Shown piece by piece: positions 11,011-21,645 of a stretch of DNA of 64,000 bases; the first letter of the stretch is position 1; every line of letters starts with the position of its first letter. A program made the translations under genes and the position numbers. Source of the DNA: Bettongia penicillata ogilbyi. Lineage: Eukaryota > Chordata > Mammalia > Diprotodontia > Potoroidae. The DNA lies in the NCBI GenBank assembly GCA_023548195.1, contig JAJHZJ010000335.1:7015677-7079676 (forward strand). The letters are read 5' to 3'. The notes below the pieces were generated by a model. The model was not told the DNA's origin and did not search any database. It worked only from the letters and a program-made list of their open reading frames with translations.

Positions 11011-11155
11011 GCAGAGAGGTTTAGTGATTTTCTCAGAGCCACACAGTTAACAAACAGTCTGAGTTTGCGTTTGAACTTAGATCTTCCTAAGTCCAAACAC
11101 AGCGCCACCTATTGCCTAAGCGCATAGTAGGCGCTTAATAAAAATATTTATGTGT
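11011..11155 (-). mobile_element. SINE head remnant plus short L2 terminus
   Basis: An antisense SINE head (tctcagagccacacagttaa, gcgccacctattgcc) abuts a sense L2-like terminus (catagtaggcgcttaataaa). Both are fragments. Confidence 0.6.
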
Positions 11156-11271
11156 TGATTTCTCACATACTTCTTTTGATTTTAAATTCCCTTCTGCCTC
11201 TGATACTAGTATTCAATCTTCATCCTCCAGTCCCTCCACAGGTATTTATTAGGCACCTCCCATACGATCTT

Positions 11272-11486
11272 TTCAGGAGACAAAATGCTGAGTCTGGAGT
11301 CAGAAAATCTGAGTTTAAATCTAGTCTCACAAACTTATTAACTGTATAACCCTGGGCAAACCTCTTAATCTACCGGAGAAGGAAATGTCAAAGCATTCTA
11401 GTGTCTTTGCCAAGTAACCCCATGGACAATATTGGTGTGATATGGTTCATGAGGTCACCAAGAGTTAGATAGATGTGAACAACACA
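11272..11486 (+). mobile_element. tRNA/RTE-type SINE with internal deletion, sense
   Basis: Head 'tgagtctggagtcagaaaat' and 'ataaccctgggcaaacctct' jump straight to 'accggagaaggaaatgtcaa', so the 'gcctcagtttcctc' centre is missing. The tail ends in 'gaacaacaca'. Confidence 0.8.
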
Positions 11487-12344
11487 TAGAATCCTAGGCA
11501 ATAATCCAGGATTTTTTTTATTGGATCTGAAATTTCACTGGCTTATGGAGCTCTGAGTAAGGAATTCCCTCTCCCAAGGCACACAAGCAAGTGCTCTGCC
11601 AATTATAGTTATAAAGTGTTAATAGGGGCCTCTGAAAGTTTGGGTTACATGCTCACAGTCTCACAGCCAACTTGCCCAGGTCCATCCAATCTGCTAATAC
11701 TCATGCTAATCATGATTGACACTTTTGAGTATCACAACCCCACACCTACCTAAGTGTATATTACAGTCATCTTGAGGGATAGGGGCTAAGATAACCTAGA
11801 GACCACAGAGAGCCAACCACCCCGGTGAGATGTTTCTCTCTCCTTCATTATCTCGTCTCACTACCAAATAGCTCATTTACTCCTGTATAGTTATTCATTT
11901 GGCTAGTCTATTATGTGCAGCTTTTCTGCTTTCTCTTTACTGCTTGCTTTGAGAAAGATATTGTCTATTCACGATTGTCTTCTGTGAGCCAAGCGTTTGA
12001 TGGGAGAATGCTACGTTGGCAACAGTAAAGCTACGTTGTTTCCCTGCCCCCTTTGGAGAGCCAAGAGAAAGCATGAATCCCTAAACAGAGAGTATTTTAC
12101 CCTTCAAGCACAAGTGTGGTAGATAGATGGAATTGGGAGAGGGAGGGGCAATTTCCAGCTTCAGCTGAGAGAGATCTTGCCCTAATGGTCTGCTTGCTAC
12201 TGGCTCTGATGCGACCTCCCTCATGCTGTTCTCCACAAATGTAGACTCATTCTCCCTTTGGATATATGGAATGGAATTTTCAGATCCTAGTTCATATCGC
12301 TGTCCATACCACACATGGGCCAGCCATTTTGTGCTGGATGCATT
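11487..12344. other. Unassigned sequence, no gene seen
   Basis: Unique-looking sequence without a repeat I recognise. The minus frame 12383-12081 (100 codons) is open, but part of it is CA/TG repeat and the rest has no family signature. Confidence 0.45.
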
Positions 12345-12480
12345 TACATGTATGTATATGTGTACACACACATACACACACACATTTCAACAAGCTAGCA
12401 AACACTTATTAAGCACTTACTATGTGCCAGGCACTTACGAAGTACTGGGGATACGTAAGTAGGAATTTACTGTTTGTTGA
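12345..12480 (-). mobile_element. CA/TA microsatellite followed by L2 3' end, antisense
   Basis: A short impure CA/TA array (12345-12386) precedes 'aacacttattaagcacttac', 'tatgtgccaggcacttacga' and 'tactggggatacg', the antisense L2 terminus. Confidence 0.75.
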
Positions 12481-13390
12481 ATTGAATTGAAACTTCCCCA
12501 ATCCATTGAAGGTGAAGAAACTGAGAGGCCCTGAAAAGAAATGGTTGGTCATATATCATGTGATGACTAGTACAGATCTTGGGTCTGAGGCTTCCAAACT
12601 CTTGTTCCAGGGTTTTCCCCAAGTGCTCTTGGTTTCAGCCCTGTGAAGGAGATATTTGGAGGCATGAATGAGTAACACTTGTCTGCTTACTTGGTTTTGT
12701 TTTCCATCCCTTGCCTATCACCTCCCCACAAGAGTTTCTGTCTCTGTGTCTGGCAAATTAAAAAGTCTTTGTTCCAGGAGGAGAGCTCGACTCATCACCT
12801 CAAGACCACAGAGAGCATCCTGATGAAGCCAAATCTTCCTTCCTGAGAGCCAAGTGGGACGCTGCCATGGACACTTTCTCCACCAGGTGCCACCAGAGGA
12901 CTTCTTGCAAAGAGCTGACCCTCCCTGTTGCCTTGGGCTGCCCTATAGGAGACAATGATTTATATTATTGGCTTTATAGGATATCGAATCATGGTATGTT
13001 GGATGATTTTTGAGATCCCTTCTAGCCTGAAATCCCTCATGTTCTAGATGTTCTAAGCTCTCCAGGTGCCCCGAGATAGACTATGAAGAAGCTTCATGTG
13101 AGGAGGAAGCATTTGACCCAAGAAGTATGGGTAGAATTTTAAAGGGAAGTGATGGGAAAAGAGGCTGACCAATGGGAGGAGCCCAGGACAGACAAAGGCC
13201 CTTTGGGAGCAGAGGTCAAGGTATATTTACAGCAGAGAGTGCCACTGAGCTGAGGGAGTAGCACAGAGGCTAGGGTAGTGGCAGTGAGGTCAGACTGTGG
13301 AGAGACTTGACCACCGAGCTAAGGAACTTGAGTCAGAATCAAACCAGGGCAGGACAGAGATTGGCTTGAATACATGCGAGACTGAGGGCA
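12481..13390. other. Unique stretch, no gene recognised
   Basis: The largest repeat-poor stretch in the first 15 kb, with higher GC than its neighbours. 12770-12960 has several 'ccaccag' and 'gagagc' blocks but no sustained open frame. There is a 'gctgaccaatgggagg' CCAAT-type motif near 13166. Nothing firm can be called. Confidence 0.4.
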
Positions 13391-13394
13391 GGGA

Positions 13395-13680
13395 GACCAG
13401 TTACAATAGTGGAAATCAACAGACACTTGACTTTTGAACCAGATTTTGCCACTAACTCATTGTGTGACTAGGGGAATCCTCTTTATTCCTCTGCCCCTCA
13501 GTGTTCTCATCTGCAAAATGGAGACAGTTGTAGCACTTGCCTCATGAGACTGAGAATTCAATGCAAACGTTACTGCACTGTTGCTACAGTCTAATCAAAA
13601 GGGCTTAGTGTCAGTGCTTAGCACCAGACCTGGCACATAGTGGGCACTTAATAAATGTTTATTAGATTGAATTGAAAAGG
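13395..13680 (+). mobile_element. CORE-SINE followed by L2 3' terminus, sense
   Basis: A decayed sense SINE (ctcattgtgtgactagggga, tgttctcatctgcaaaatgg) is followed by the L2 end 'gacctggcacatagtgggca' and 'cttaataaatgtttattaga'. Confidence 0.75.
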
Positions 13681-13689
13681 TAACAAGAG

Positions 13690-13880
13690 ATCATGGAACA
13701 AAAATAAAAAGGGATCTTAGAGGTCATCTGGACCAATCCCTTCATGTCACAGGTGAAGAAACTGAAACCCAGAGAAATGATGTGTCCAAGGTCCCTTAGG
13801 GTAGGGTCAGAATTTGAACACGTTCAAGTCCAATGACCTCAGAGCCAGTGGCCGCTCCTCTGCACTCCATTGCCTTAGTT
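13690..13880 (-). mobile_element. CORE-SINE, antisense
   Basis: 'gggatcttagaggtcatctg', 'aggtgaagaaactgaaaccc', 'gtgtccaaggtcccttaggg' and the head complement, in antisense order. Confidence 0.8.
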
Positions 13881-13929
13881 TGAGGTAGAGGAGTGGAGTG
13901 AGGCACAGAGAGGAGTGGCCACATGGGAG

Positions 13930-14100
13930 AGATTCCAGAGTTGATAAGTAGGCTTGGGTTCAAGCCTCAGCTCGGCTACTTCACATTTATATAATTTGAG
14001 AGATTTAGGTTTTATCTCTTTTTTTAAATCCGTAAAATGAGAGTACTGAGCTACAGGCTCTCTAAGGTCCCTTCCAGCTCCAAATCTGTTATCTAATGAT
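13930..14100 (+). mobile_element. CORE-SINE, sense, 'ttccagctc'-tail type
   Basis: 'cttgggttcaagcctcagct', a damaged core, then 'ctctctaaggtcccttccag' and 'ctccaaatctgttatctaat'. Confidence 0.75.
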
Positions 14101-14149
14101 CCTGTAGGTGGGATCTGGTTACTGATTTTAAAGACAGGGATGTGGAAAG

Positions 14150-14780
14150 GAGAGCTTGAAAGAAAGCAATGCTAGAGAATAAAGGATGGGATCTGGAGAA
14201 TGTGTAAATGTATTGGGTGAATGGAGGAAGGGTTTGGTGGCTGATTACTTTTGGGGAGAGGGGAGAAGGAAGGAAAAAGCCCATGCTACTAGCTTTCAAG
14301 CTTGTGGTCTAGAAGGATGGTTATTCATCGGCAAATATAGGAAAGCTGGGAGGAGGGGCAGAGTCAGGGAAGGCGATGAGAAGGGTCAGCTTAGAACATT
14401 TTGAATTTGAGGTTTTAGGGAGACGTCCAGGCTGAGATTTCCAGAAAGGAGTTGGCGATGCTAGACTCGAGTCTGGGAGAAGTTTTGCTGGTTCTGTTGA
14501 TGGGGAGAAGATAACTGAAGTTTTGAGATCTGGGGAGATAACCAAAGGGAAGAATACAGAAAGAGAACAGCCTTGTAGGGCAACCAAGCTTGGAAGGTTG
14601 AGGAGAAGGAGGATCCAGTAAAAAAGACAGAGAAAGGACAATTAGAGAGGAAGGAGAAGAACCAAGGGAGCTTTATTCTGGAAATATTCAGTGTGGATTC
14701 GGAAATATAGGGCTCAGCAGAGAGGTCAAAGGTGAAGATATGAGAAGTCAAGGGTGAAAATGTGCTTCTGAGAGTCATGT
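14150..14780 (-). mobile_element. L2-type LINE ORF2 region, antisense
   Basis: 'ttttgaatttgaggttttag', 'gagacgtccaggctgagatt', 'aggagttggcgatgctagac' and later 'ggacaattagagaggaagga' match the antisense of L2 ORF2 upstream of its 3' UTR. The two overlapping minus frames (14641-14321, 14778-14461) could be worn ORF2 remnants or chance frames. Confidence 0.65.
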
Positions 14781-15121
14781 CTCACACCTTTCTAGCTAGT
14801 GCCCTGGACTCCAAGCTTTCTTTTGGCTCTAATAAATGTTTGTTGAATTGAGTTAAAAGAAATTTTCCATATTATGGATTTTTCTATCAGTGGGGAAGTC
14901 AAGCATGGACCTAGCTTTGGTCTTGGCTCAGGTACTTTCTTAGGTCCTGGGAGAGCACCCCACCCCCCTTTATTCTGCCCCAACAATTCCTACTCACCCC
15001 TCAAGACTTAGTTCAAGCCCTACCATTAACTAACCTTCCCTTGACCCTTCAGGTTTAGCAATCTCTTTCCTCCCTCCTCCCTCAACTTCACAAACTCCTT
15101 TATACAGAAACCTATATACAA

Positions 15122-15350
15122 AGGCAACTAGGAGACTAGGGTGCTGGGCCTGGAGTCAGGAAGACCTGAGTTCAAATCTGGCCTCAAGTTATGTGACACT
15201 TGGCAGATCACCTAATCTGTCTTCTTCAGTTTCTTCAACTATAAAATGTACACAATAATGGCCCCTACCTCACAGGGATGTTAGGAGAGTGAATGAAAAA
15301 ATATTTGTAAAACATTTAGTGCAATGTCTGGCACACAGCAAGTGATTAAT
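15122..15350 (+). mobile_element. CORE-SINE (MIR/Ther1 type), full length, sense
   Basis: Complete from 'aaggcaactaggagactagg' and 'gacctgagttcaaatctggc' through 'cacaataatggcccctacct' to the tail 'tctggcacacagcaagtgat', ending 'aataaatacttcc' directly in the TTCC array that follows. Confidence 0.9.
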
Positions 15351-15690
15351 AAATACTTCCTTCCCTTTCCTTCCTTTCTTTCCTTCCTTCCCTCCATCCT
15401 TTTTTTCCTGTCCTCTCCTTTCTTTCTTCTGTCCTTTTTCCCTATCCCTCCCTCTCTCTTTCCTTCCTTCCTTCTTTCCTTCCTTCCTTCCTTCCTTCCT
15501 TCCTTCCTTCCTTCCTTCCTTCCTTCCTCCTTTCCTTTCCTTTCCTTTCCTTTCCTTTCCTTTCCTTTCCTTTCCTTTCCTTTCCTTTCCTTTCCTTTCC
15601 TTTCCTTTCCTTTCCTTTCCTTTCCTTTCCTTTCCTTTCCTTTCCTTTCCTTTCCTTTCCTTTCCTTTCCTTTCCCTTTCCTTTCCCATA
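15345..15690. repeat. Compound (TTCC)n-(TTTCC)n polypyrimidine satellite
   Basis: Impure TTCC/TTTC to about 15458, then (TTCC)n to about 15530, then roughly 27 TTTCC pentamers to about 15670. It starts exactly at a SINE 3' end. Open frames over it on both strands are low-complexity artefacts. Confidence 0.97.
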
Positions 15691-15694
15691 GTTA

Positions 15695-16065
15695 CAGCAT
15701 GTTAGTGAGCTCCTCTCACTCCCACCCAAGGTAGAGCATAATCTTCCCAAGGGCAGAGTTCTGCCAGTCAAGATGCAGGTTTGGGCCCATAGTAAGCTCT
15801 GGATGCACACTTGTTGAATATAAAGCAATGGAAGGATTGAGGCTGAGGCTGAGGAGACCAAGGCTGAAATTGTCATGGAGTATTACCCAATAGTTCAGGG
15901 CTGTGTGCAGTTATCCCAGAAGGGGAGCTGTCCGATGGTTGGTCAGCAGCTCCCTCTCCAGTGTGAGGGCAAATGGACTGGAGCAGCAATCATCTGTCTC
16001 CTCTGCAAGGGCTAGAGGCCCTAGAGCTCCGCCTTCTCTCTGTGGATGCTGGGCTGGGGAGGAAG
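15695..16065. other. Unassigned sequence, no gene seen
   Basis: Contains 'gtgagctcctctcactccca' and a degenerate L2-like end near 15780-15830 (agtaagctctggatgcacac). No gene. Confidence 0.4.
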
Positions 16066-16069
16066 GTTG

Positions 16070-16305
16070 GGGAAGGTGAGGCGAAAAGGGAAGAAGAAAG
16101 GAGAGGGAGGAGAGGCAAGAAGGGAATAGGAAAAGAGGGACAAAGGAGGGGAGGGGTAAGAGGAGGGATGAGAGGAAAGGAGGAGGAGGGAAGAGGGAAG
16201 GCAAAGGGAAAAGGAGATAGGAAAGGATGGAGGGAAGGAGAGACAGCAGGAAGGAAGAGGGGAGAGAAGGGAGGGAGGAAAGGCCAAGAGGAAGAACAGA
16301 CAAAG
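16070..16305. repeat. GA-rich polypurine tract (impure)
   Basis: About 235 bases almost free of pyrimidines on the + strand (gaggggaggggtaagaggag and similar). The overlapping open frames here (15973-16443, 16303-15911, 16313-15990, part of 16851-16021) are products of this bias. Confidence 0.9.
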
Positions 16306-16339
16306 GCCAGCAAGCATCAGGGTGGGCCAGGGAGGGCTG

Positions 16340-16620
16340 AGTGTGGACGGTTCCTTGTAGCCTTCAAGGCTGGCTTTGAAGCTGATGAAGCGCGCTCGCC
16401 TCCTGCTTCGTGGCTGGCTGAGGAGCTTCTCTATCTGCCCTAGCGGAGAATCCTGGCTTTCCTGATCGCCTCTAGGGAACTGCTGCAGGCTGTTACTCAC
16501 CCCGCTGCTCCTGCCGCCGAGAGCACCCGTGTAGCCACAGACAGGAAGCCTCTTTCTAGCTGTTCCTTCCCAACAACGCCTCCAGCAGCTCCCAGCCTCC
16601 CCGCTGGGCATTGGGAGCAG
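16340..16620 (-). promoter_or_regulatory. CpG-rich patch with donor-like site, candidate exon/promoter
   Basis: Some 12-13 CpGs occur in about 270 bases, in a window where CpG is otherwise rare. On the minus strand the patch stays open within the 16851-16021 frame. A strong donor-like site, GGG|GTGAGT, has its GT at 16500-16499. No protein family is recognised, so this may equally be an unmethylated enhancer or chance. Confidence 0.3.
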
Positions 16621-16624
16621 GAAC

Positions 16625-17100
16625 ACATACATGTGCTTATTTGCATATGTATGCATATGCAATATGTGTGTATGATATGTGTATTTGTATGCACATGTTA
16701 TGACCCCTACAGAAGTTCCTTGATTGTAAAGAGAATGACAACCCTGTAGATAGATATTCCCACCATTGTGTACCATGTTGCCACCCCTTACCCCCCCCCA
16801 CCCAGGCTTTAGTTGATAGACATCGTGAGTTACTGGGGTTAAAAAAGTCATAATCTATTTGGCCAAACACATACTGTGAACTGCAGAATAACAGAAGGGA
16901 CAGCGTCCTCCGTCTTCCCTCCCCCTAACCTTTGGGTTTCCTGCCTTTAGTGCAGGGGCTGCTTGGGCAGGATTTATTCCTCTGTGGAATGAATACCACA
17001 TGCCAATGAGTACTGACTATATTTTATGTGAATCAGTGGTTTTAGCATCTTGGTGAGAGGATAAGATACTCACTCAACTTCCTTTTCTGTCAAAAGAGGG
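16625..17100. other. Impure TG/CA tract and unassigned sequence
   Basis: 16625-16700 is an impure 'catatgtatgcatatgcaat' alternating tract. The remainder holds a C run (16791-16804) and no gene. Confidence 0.5.
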
Positions 17101-17104
17101 GGTT

Positions 17105-17735
17105 GTGCTCCCTCCAAGGTCCCTTCTTGTTCCAACATTCTATATTCTATATTTTAGACTCCATTGTAACATTCCATATTCTAAGGAGCCTTCCAACTTG
17201 ACTCTAAGATGTTCTAAGATTCCTTTCATCTGTGACATTCTATTTTGTGAGTTCAAATCCTCCCTCAGACACTTGCAAGATACACTGGGCAAGACACTTA
17301 AGCCCTCAGTTTCCTCATCTGTACAATAGGGATAATAATGGCACCCGCATCCTGAGTTTGTTTTGGAGATAAAGTAAGATATAAAGGACTTTGTAAATAT
17401 TAAAGAACTACATAAATGCTAGTTTTTTATTATCATTGTATTCTCAGAGTCCTCCATTTCTGATGTTCTATATTCCAAGGCCCCTTTTAGCTCTGATATT
17501 TTATGTTTTAGCTTCTAAACATTTTCCACCTCTGAAGTTTTGTGTTCTGAGACCTCTTACACTTTCAACAATCTATATTCTAGGGTTCATCTCAGTTCTC
17601 ATATTCTATGTTCTAAGATTTCTTCTAGCTCTAAAATGAATACATTCCAAGGTCCTTTCCTGCTTTGACATTCTCTGTTCAGAGTCCCAGGATCCATTCC
17701 AATTCTAGCATACTATGGTTCTAAGAGTCTACAAA
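17105..17735. repeat. Degenerate ~33-bp minisatellite resembling a CORE-SINE tail
   Basis: About twelve units of roughly 33 bases repeat the pattern 'aaggtcccttccagctctga' + 'cattctatgttct'. Examples begin near 17115, 17190, 17215, 17480, 17555, 17585 and 17650. The unit resembles the 3' tail of the 'ttccagctct'-type SINEs. The array is split by a SINE at about 17247-17440. Small ORFs here (17105-17329, 17436-17639) are periodic artefacts rich in FYVL/FYIL. Confidence 0.75.
17247..17440 (+). mobile_element. CORE-SINE lacking its head, sense, inside the minisatellite
   Basis: 'gagttcaaatcctccctcag', 'actgggcaagacacttaagc', 'cctcagtttcctcatctgta' and tail 'actacataaatgctag'. Minisatellite units lie on both sides, so it either landed in the array or was its founder. 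Confidence 0.8.
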
Positions 17736-18328
17736 AAGAAGTTGCCCTTCAAAGGTATCAGAGTATAAATGCCCCTGGTGCATTTTCAGACATCTGTTAC
17801 TAGGCAGGGGAGGACTAGGGGGGGTTTGTGAAACTTTCCAAACCTCCAGAATCACACCAGTAGCTGAGAGCTACTACCACCTGGACCTAAAGCCACCCCT
17901 GGCAAGAAAAAGAGCTAAGGATGATGGCAAACCAGTTTGTACTTGGAAAGACCCTTGTATATCCCCTATAACCTAATCCTGTCTAGCCTTCAGAGGCTAC
18001 TTCCTTAACCTGAGTCCTCATTCATGGTCTTTTCTCTATTCCCAGATGATTCCATATCAGTAGGGCCAACAGTAAGAGCTGGAGAGGGGGATGGGTTGAT
18101 CTGAGAGAGCCATCTATACATTCTTATCAGTTCACCCTGGTGTCACAATCTGGCTAGTACCCTCCTCTCCCCCCCCCACCCCCCCACCCCATCCCCAGTA
18201 AAAGCTTGTTGATAGATTAATTGGGGTTAGTTTGATGCTTTTTAACAACACTGTCCTGCATTGAGCTCCAGGGAGAGTCAAGATTCTCTACACTCTGTCC
18301 TTTGACCGCAGGATGACCAAAAGAATGA
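17736..18328. other. Unassigned sequence with C-rich run
   Basis: Unique-looking sequence with a C-rich tract at about 18164-18195. No open frame or RNA gene is recognised. Confidence 0.5.
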
Positions 18329-18329
18329 C

Positions 18330-18460
18330 ACTGAAATGCCCCTCACCCAGGACAAATCACCGGGCCTTTCTTGGTCTCAGTTTCCTCTCCTGTAAATTGA
18401 GGAAGTTAGGTGGCCTCTAGGTCTTTTCTAACTCTCCATTCATATTCCATGATCTATGAC
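18330..18460 (+). mobile_element. CORE-SINE 3' half, sense
   Basis: 'ggtctcagtttcctctcctg', 'ggcctctaggtcttttctaa' and 'ccattcatattccatgatct'. Confidence 0.7.
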
Positions 18461-18465
18461 AGTGC

Positions 18466-18560
18466 CTATGTATATATACATATATATATACATACATGTA
18501 CACAATGTGTGCATATACACATAATCACACAATATACATACATGAATACACATGTGCATG
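18466..18560. repeat. TA/CA/TG alternating tract
   Basis: Impure alternating purine-pyrimidine sequence (tatatacatatatatataca) of about 95 bases. Confidence 0.85.
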
Positions 18561-18789
18561 AATTGGATGTTGGTCAAATTCTGGTTCCCTCAGTAACATG
18601 ACCAAGTGACCAGTGCTCAGACTGGCAGCTAGATCCTTTCTGACCTGGACCTATCCATTGATCCCTTTCTCAAAATGTGCCTAGTTGGCATACACCAGCT
18701 CTTAGAACTGGGGAAAGGATTCTTTCCCCTACAATTCCTTGGTGGCTCACTATGACAGGCTGGGATCTCAAACTGATCTTTTTACTTCT

Positions 18790-19190
18790 ATTCAACACAA
18801 ACTCACAAAATCACAGAATCTTAGCGTTGGCAAGGAGCTTAGGTGCCATCTCATGGCACCGATACCCAAACAAGAATTTTCTATACATTGTGCCTCTTAA
18901 ATGACCTCCATGAGGGTCTATCCACTGCATCCAGAAACAGGCACTCTGGAGCAGCCGTAATTGTCAGGAAAACTTTCATTCAATGGTTCAGGAAATCATA
19001 GAACTCAAATTGGCATCTTGGCAGCTTCATAAGATCATGGATCTAGATCCAGCAGAAATCTTAAAGGCCAGCAAGTCCAAGCCCCTCATCTGACAGATAA
19101 GGAAACGGGCCCTGGGAGGTGAAGCCACTTGCTCAAGGTCACACAATCTTCTGACTTGAGAGGCAGAAGATTTCCATTGTACTATCTCCC
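18790..19190 (-). mobile_element. Two antisense CORE-SINE fragments
   Basis: 18797-18870 shows 'atcacagaatcttagcgttg'. 18990-19190 shows 'catctgacagataaggaaac' and 'cttgctcaaggtcacacaat' ending in the head complement. Confidence 0.7.
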
Positions 19191-19424
19191 ACCATTGCTG
19201 TCCTTCTTCTATGAGATGGAACAGCTTGAAAATAGCTGTCTTGTCCCTACTGCTTTAGTGATGTTAATCTTATCCCTGCCCCCCAATTTCTTGCTTATAC
19301 CTGTCTCCATGAATTTTCTGATACCAACTCTTACTGTCTGAGTACCTCCCTCCACTCATAGCTAAACTTCAGGAAGACAAGCCCTATCTCCTTCCATGAA
19401 TCCTTCCCAGACATTTATGGAAAA

Positions 19425-19690
19425 CTAGGTGCTACAATGGATAGAGTTCCAGACTTGGAATCAAGAAGACATGAGTTCTAAACCTGTATTAGATACTTCC
19501 TAGTTTTGTGACCTTGGGGAAGTCACCTGACCTTTCTCAGTCTTAGTTTTCCTTATCTGCAAAATGCAGATAAAAATAATAACTGTCCTCCCCACTCTGG
19601 TTGTGGTGAGGGTCAAATGAGTTAACATATGTAAAGTGCTTCACAAACCTTGAAATGCTTTACACATTATAGTTATCATCATTCTTATCA
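19425..19690 (+). mobile_element. CORE-SINE (MIR/Ther1 type), full length, sense
   Basis: 'aaaactaggtgctacaatgg', 'gacttggaatcaagaagaca', 'cttagttttccttatctgca' and tail 'catatgtaaagtgcttcaca' in order. Confidence 0.88.
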
Positions 19691-20084
19691 TCATCCCAGA
19701 CTCTAGTGATACCTCACTCCTCATAGATGCTACATGTACCCCTAAAAACTTCTTGGTATTGTTACATTTTTACATGGATGATACAATTCCTTTAGAAATA
19801 TTCTTGTCTTATATCTCATGACTGTGTGAAGGTGACCCTGGGTCCTTGCAGGTGATGCCAATAGAGCACAATCTTTGGAAGTTCTTATCAAGCCATAAAG
19901 GCCTCAGTTAAGGGTCTAGTTATGGGCTGGGTATCTGCTGCCCAAGACCAACATGTGAGGAAAACGGTTCTTGTAGGGGTTTGAGATCTAGGAACTGAAA
20001 TTCCAGCGCAACCATTCATTTGACAAATGAATTAACCGAGGCCTAGAGATACGAAAAGATTGCCTGTATCTTTTCTTTCCTTTT
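19691..20084. other. Unassigned sequence, no gene seen
   Basis: Moderately AT-rich unique sequence. Nothing is recognised apart from a faint antisense SINE trace at 20020-20060. Confidence 0.5.
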
Positions 20085-20305
20085 GGATTCACAGCAGCTT
20101 GTAGAATAATAGTTCTAGGGCTTGAAGGGACCATTTAGTTTCTAGCCCAACCTCCTCATTTTATAGATGAAGCAACCAAAGCCCCAAAGAGATAAAATGA
20201 CTTGTTCAAAGTTCTGTAGGGGGTAATATTCAGAGGTGAGATTTGAAATCAGGCTCTCTGACTTCTAGGACATCATGCTTTCCACCATATTACAATGCTT
20301 CCCAT
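20085..20305 (-). mobile_element. CORE-SINE, antisense
   Basis: 'gaataatagttctagggctt', 'cctcattttatagatgaagc' and 'gatttgaaatcaggctctct' in antisense order. Confidence 0.8.
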
Positions 20306-20414
20306 GAACAAGAAACCTGATTGAGACCATTGACTACTAAGACATGGAGGCAATGCCTTGATGAAAGGAATACCTTCTCTAAAGAAATCATGAATTTGAA
20401 GTACTGAAGGAGTG

Positions 20415-20525
20415 ATCTAACTAGATATAAGATCCATGAGGTAGGTCAGGGACCATATTATGTCCTCCAAAAGCATAGTCTAGCATAAAACTGAGAAGAC
20501 AGTAGGTACTTCATACATCTTTGAT
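20415..20525 (+). mobile_element. L2 3' terminus, sense
   Basis: 'aagatccatgaggtaggtca' followed by 'agggaccatattatgtcctc' and 'gacagtaggtacttcataca' resembles the L2 end. Confidence 0.55.
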
Positions 20526-20756
20526 GGCATCCATAGGTTTGTGCCCTGTCCAAGGTTCTGAAAGGTATGAGGTCATTGGAAAGTGGTGGGGATAATGCCA
20601 AGGATGAGGATGGGAGATGGTCACTCTAGGGTAGATGAGTGCAGGGATCCAATTCAGAACATCATGTAGTACACAGTGTGCTGTCCTTTTCTAGATATTT
20701 TGTCGATTAGGAAATTTGCTGCCTTATTTCCAGTCCCTCAAACTCTGAGCAGAGTT

Positions 20757-20956
20757 GACTTTCTCCTCCTATTCCTCCTCCTCCCCTTCCTTCTTCTTTT
20801 TCCTTGTCTTTCTCCTTCTCCTACTACTTTTCCTCCTCCCCTCCTTTTTTTCCTTTCCTCTTTCCTTTACCTTCTTCCTTGTCTCTGACTCCCTACATCT
20901 ATTTGTTTGTGTCTCTATGCTTATCTTATGATGCTCTATCAATTATATACAAATAC

Positions 20957-21033
<77 letters not shown>
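20757..21033. repeat. Polypyrimidine stretch and compound (TC)n(AC)n microsatellite
   Basis: CT-rich sequence (20757-20895) is followed by about 21 TC units (20959-21001) and about 15 AC units (21002-21033). Small LSLSLS/THTHT frames here are artefacts. Confidence 0.95.
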
Positions 21034-21036
<3 letters not shown>

Positions 21037-21475
21037 TTTGGAATTATTTAAATAGTTGTTCTGAAATGCCATTAGTGCCTCAGAATGGGGCAAGAAGACA
21101 ATTTATTATGTTCTGACTCTCTGGACAACATGACCTGCTCTCCTACTGCTCTTCATGATCTGGCCTGGATCAAATGATTCAAGGACATTTATTATTTGTC
21201 TCACCTCCATGTGGCACTGAACAGTGCCCAGACAGTCTTTTCCCTCAAAGAATCTATAAAGTGAGGGGACAAAGTCACAGGTAAACATAGGGGAGAAAAC
21301 TCCAACAAGGAATGGGCAAAGGAAGGGTAGGGATCATGAAGAAGCAGTTAATGCTCATATTTCATCCAAGTATTCATTAAGAGGTTGGAGAGCATCAGGA
21401 GTACCATGGTTAGTTGGGACAGCAGTCAGGATAGAGTAGGAAGGGATTAATGTATCCTAGATGCCCTGGGAAGAT
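21034..21475. other. Unassigned sequence, no gene seen
   Basis: Contains decayed L2-like antisense traces near 21185-21320 (attatttgtctcacctccat). No gene. Confidence 0.4.
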
Positions 21476-21477
21476 TA

Positions 21478-21645
21478 GTAGATTTGAAATCAAAAAACTG
21501 ATTCAAATTTTGACTAAACTTTTTACTCTCTGACCTATGACAAAGTATACCATATCTCTCAGGCCTCAGTGTTCTCATCTATTTATTACACAAGATGATT
21601 TTAAGGCACTCTCTAGTTCTAATTCTTGTGCTCCTATAATAAAGC
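21478..21645 (+). mobile_element. CORE-SINE, worn, sense
   Basis: 'caggcctcagtgttctcatc' followed by 'ttaaggcactctctagttct' gives a recognisable but damaged sense copy. Confidence 0.65.

Noticed and set aside
15270..15876. Open frames up to 144 codons rich in KGKERKGKER and FPFLSFP
   Set aside because: Pure products of the TTTCC/TTCC satellite.
16021..16851. Minus-strand frame of 276 codons as a gene
   Set aside because: Its C-terminal half is polypurine-tract translation and its N-terminal part is unremarkable. Only the CpG-rich middle is kept, as a candidate exon.
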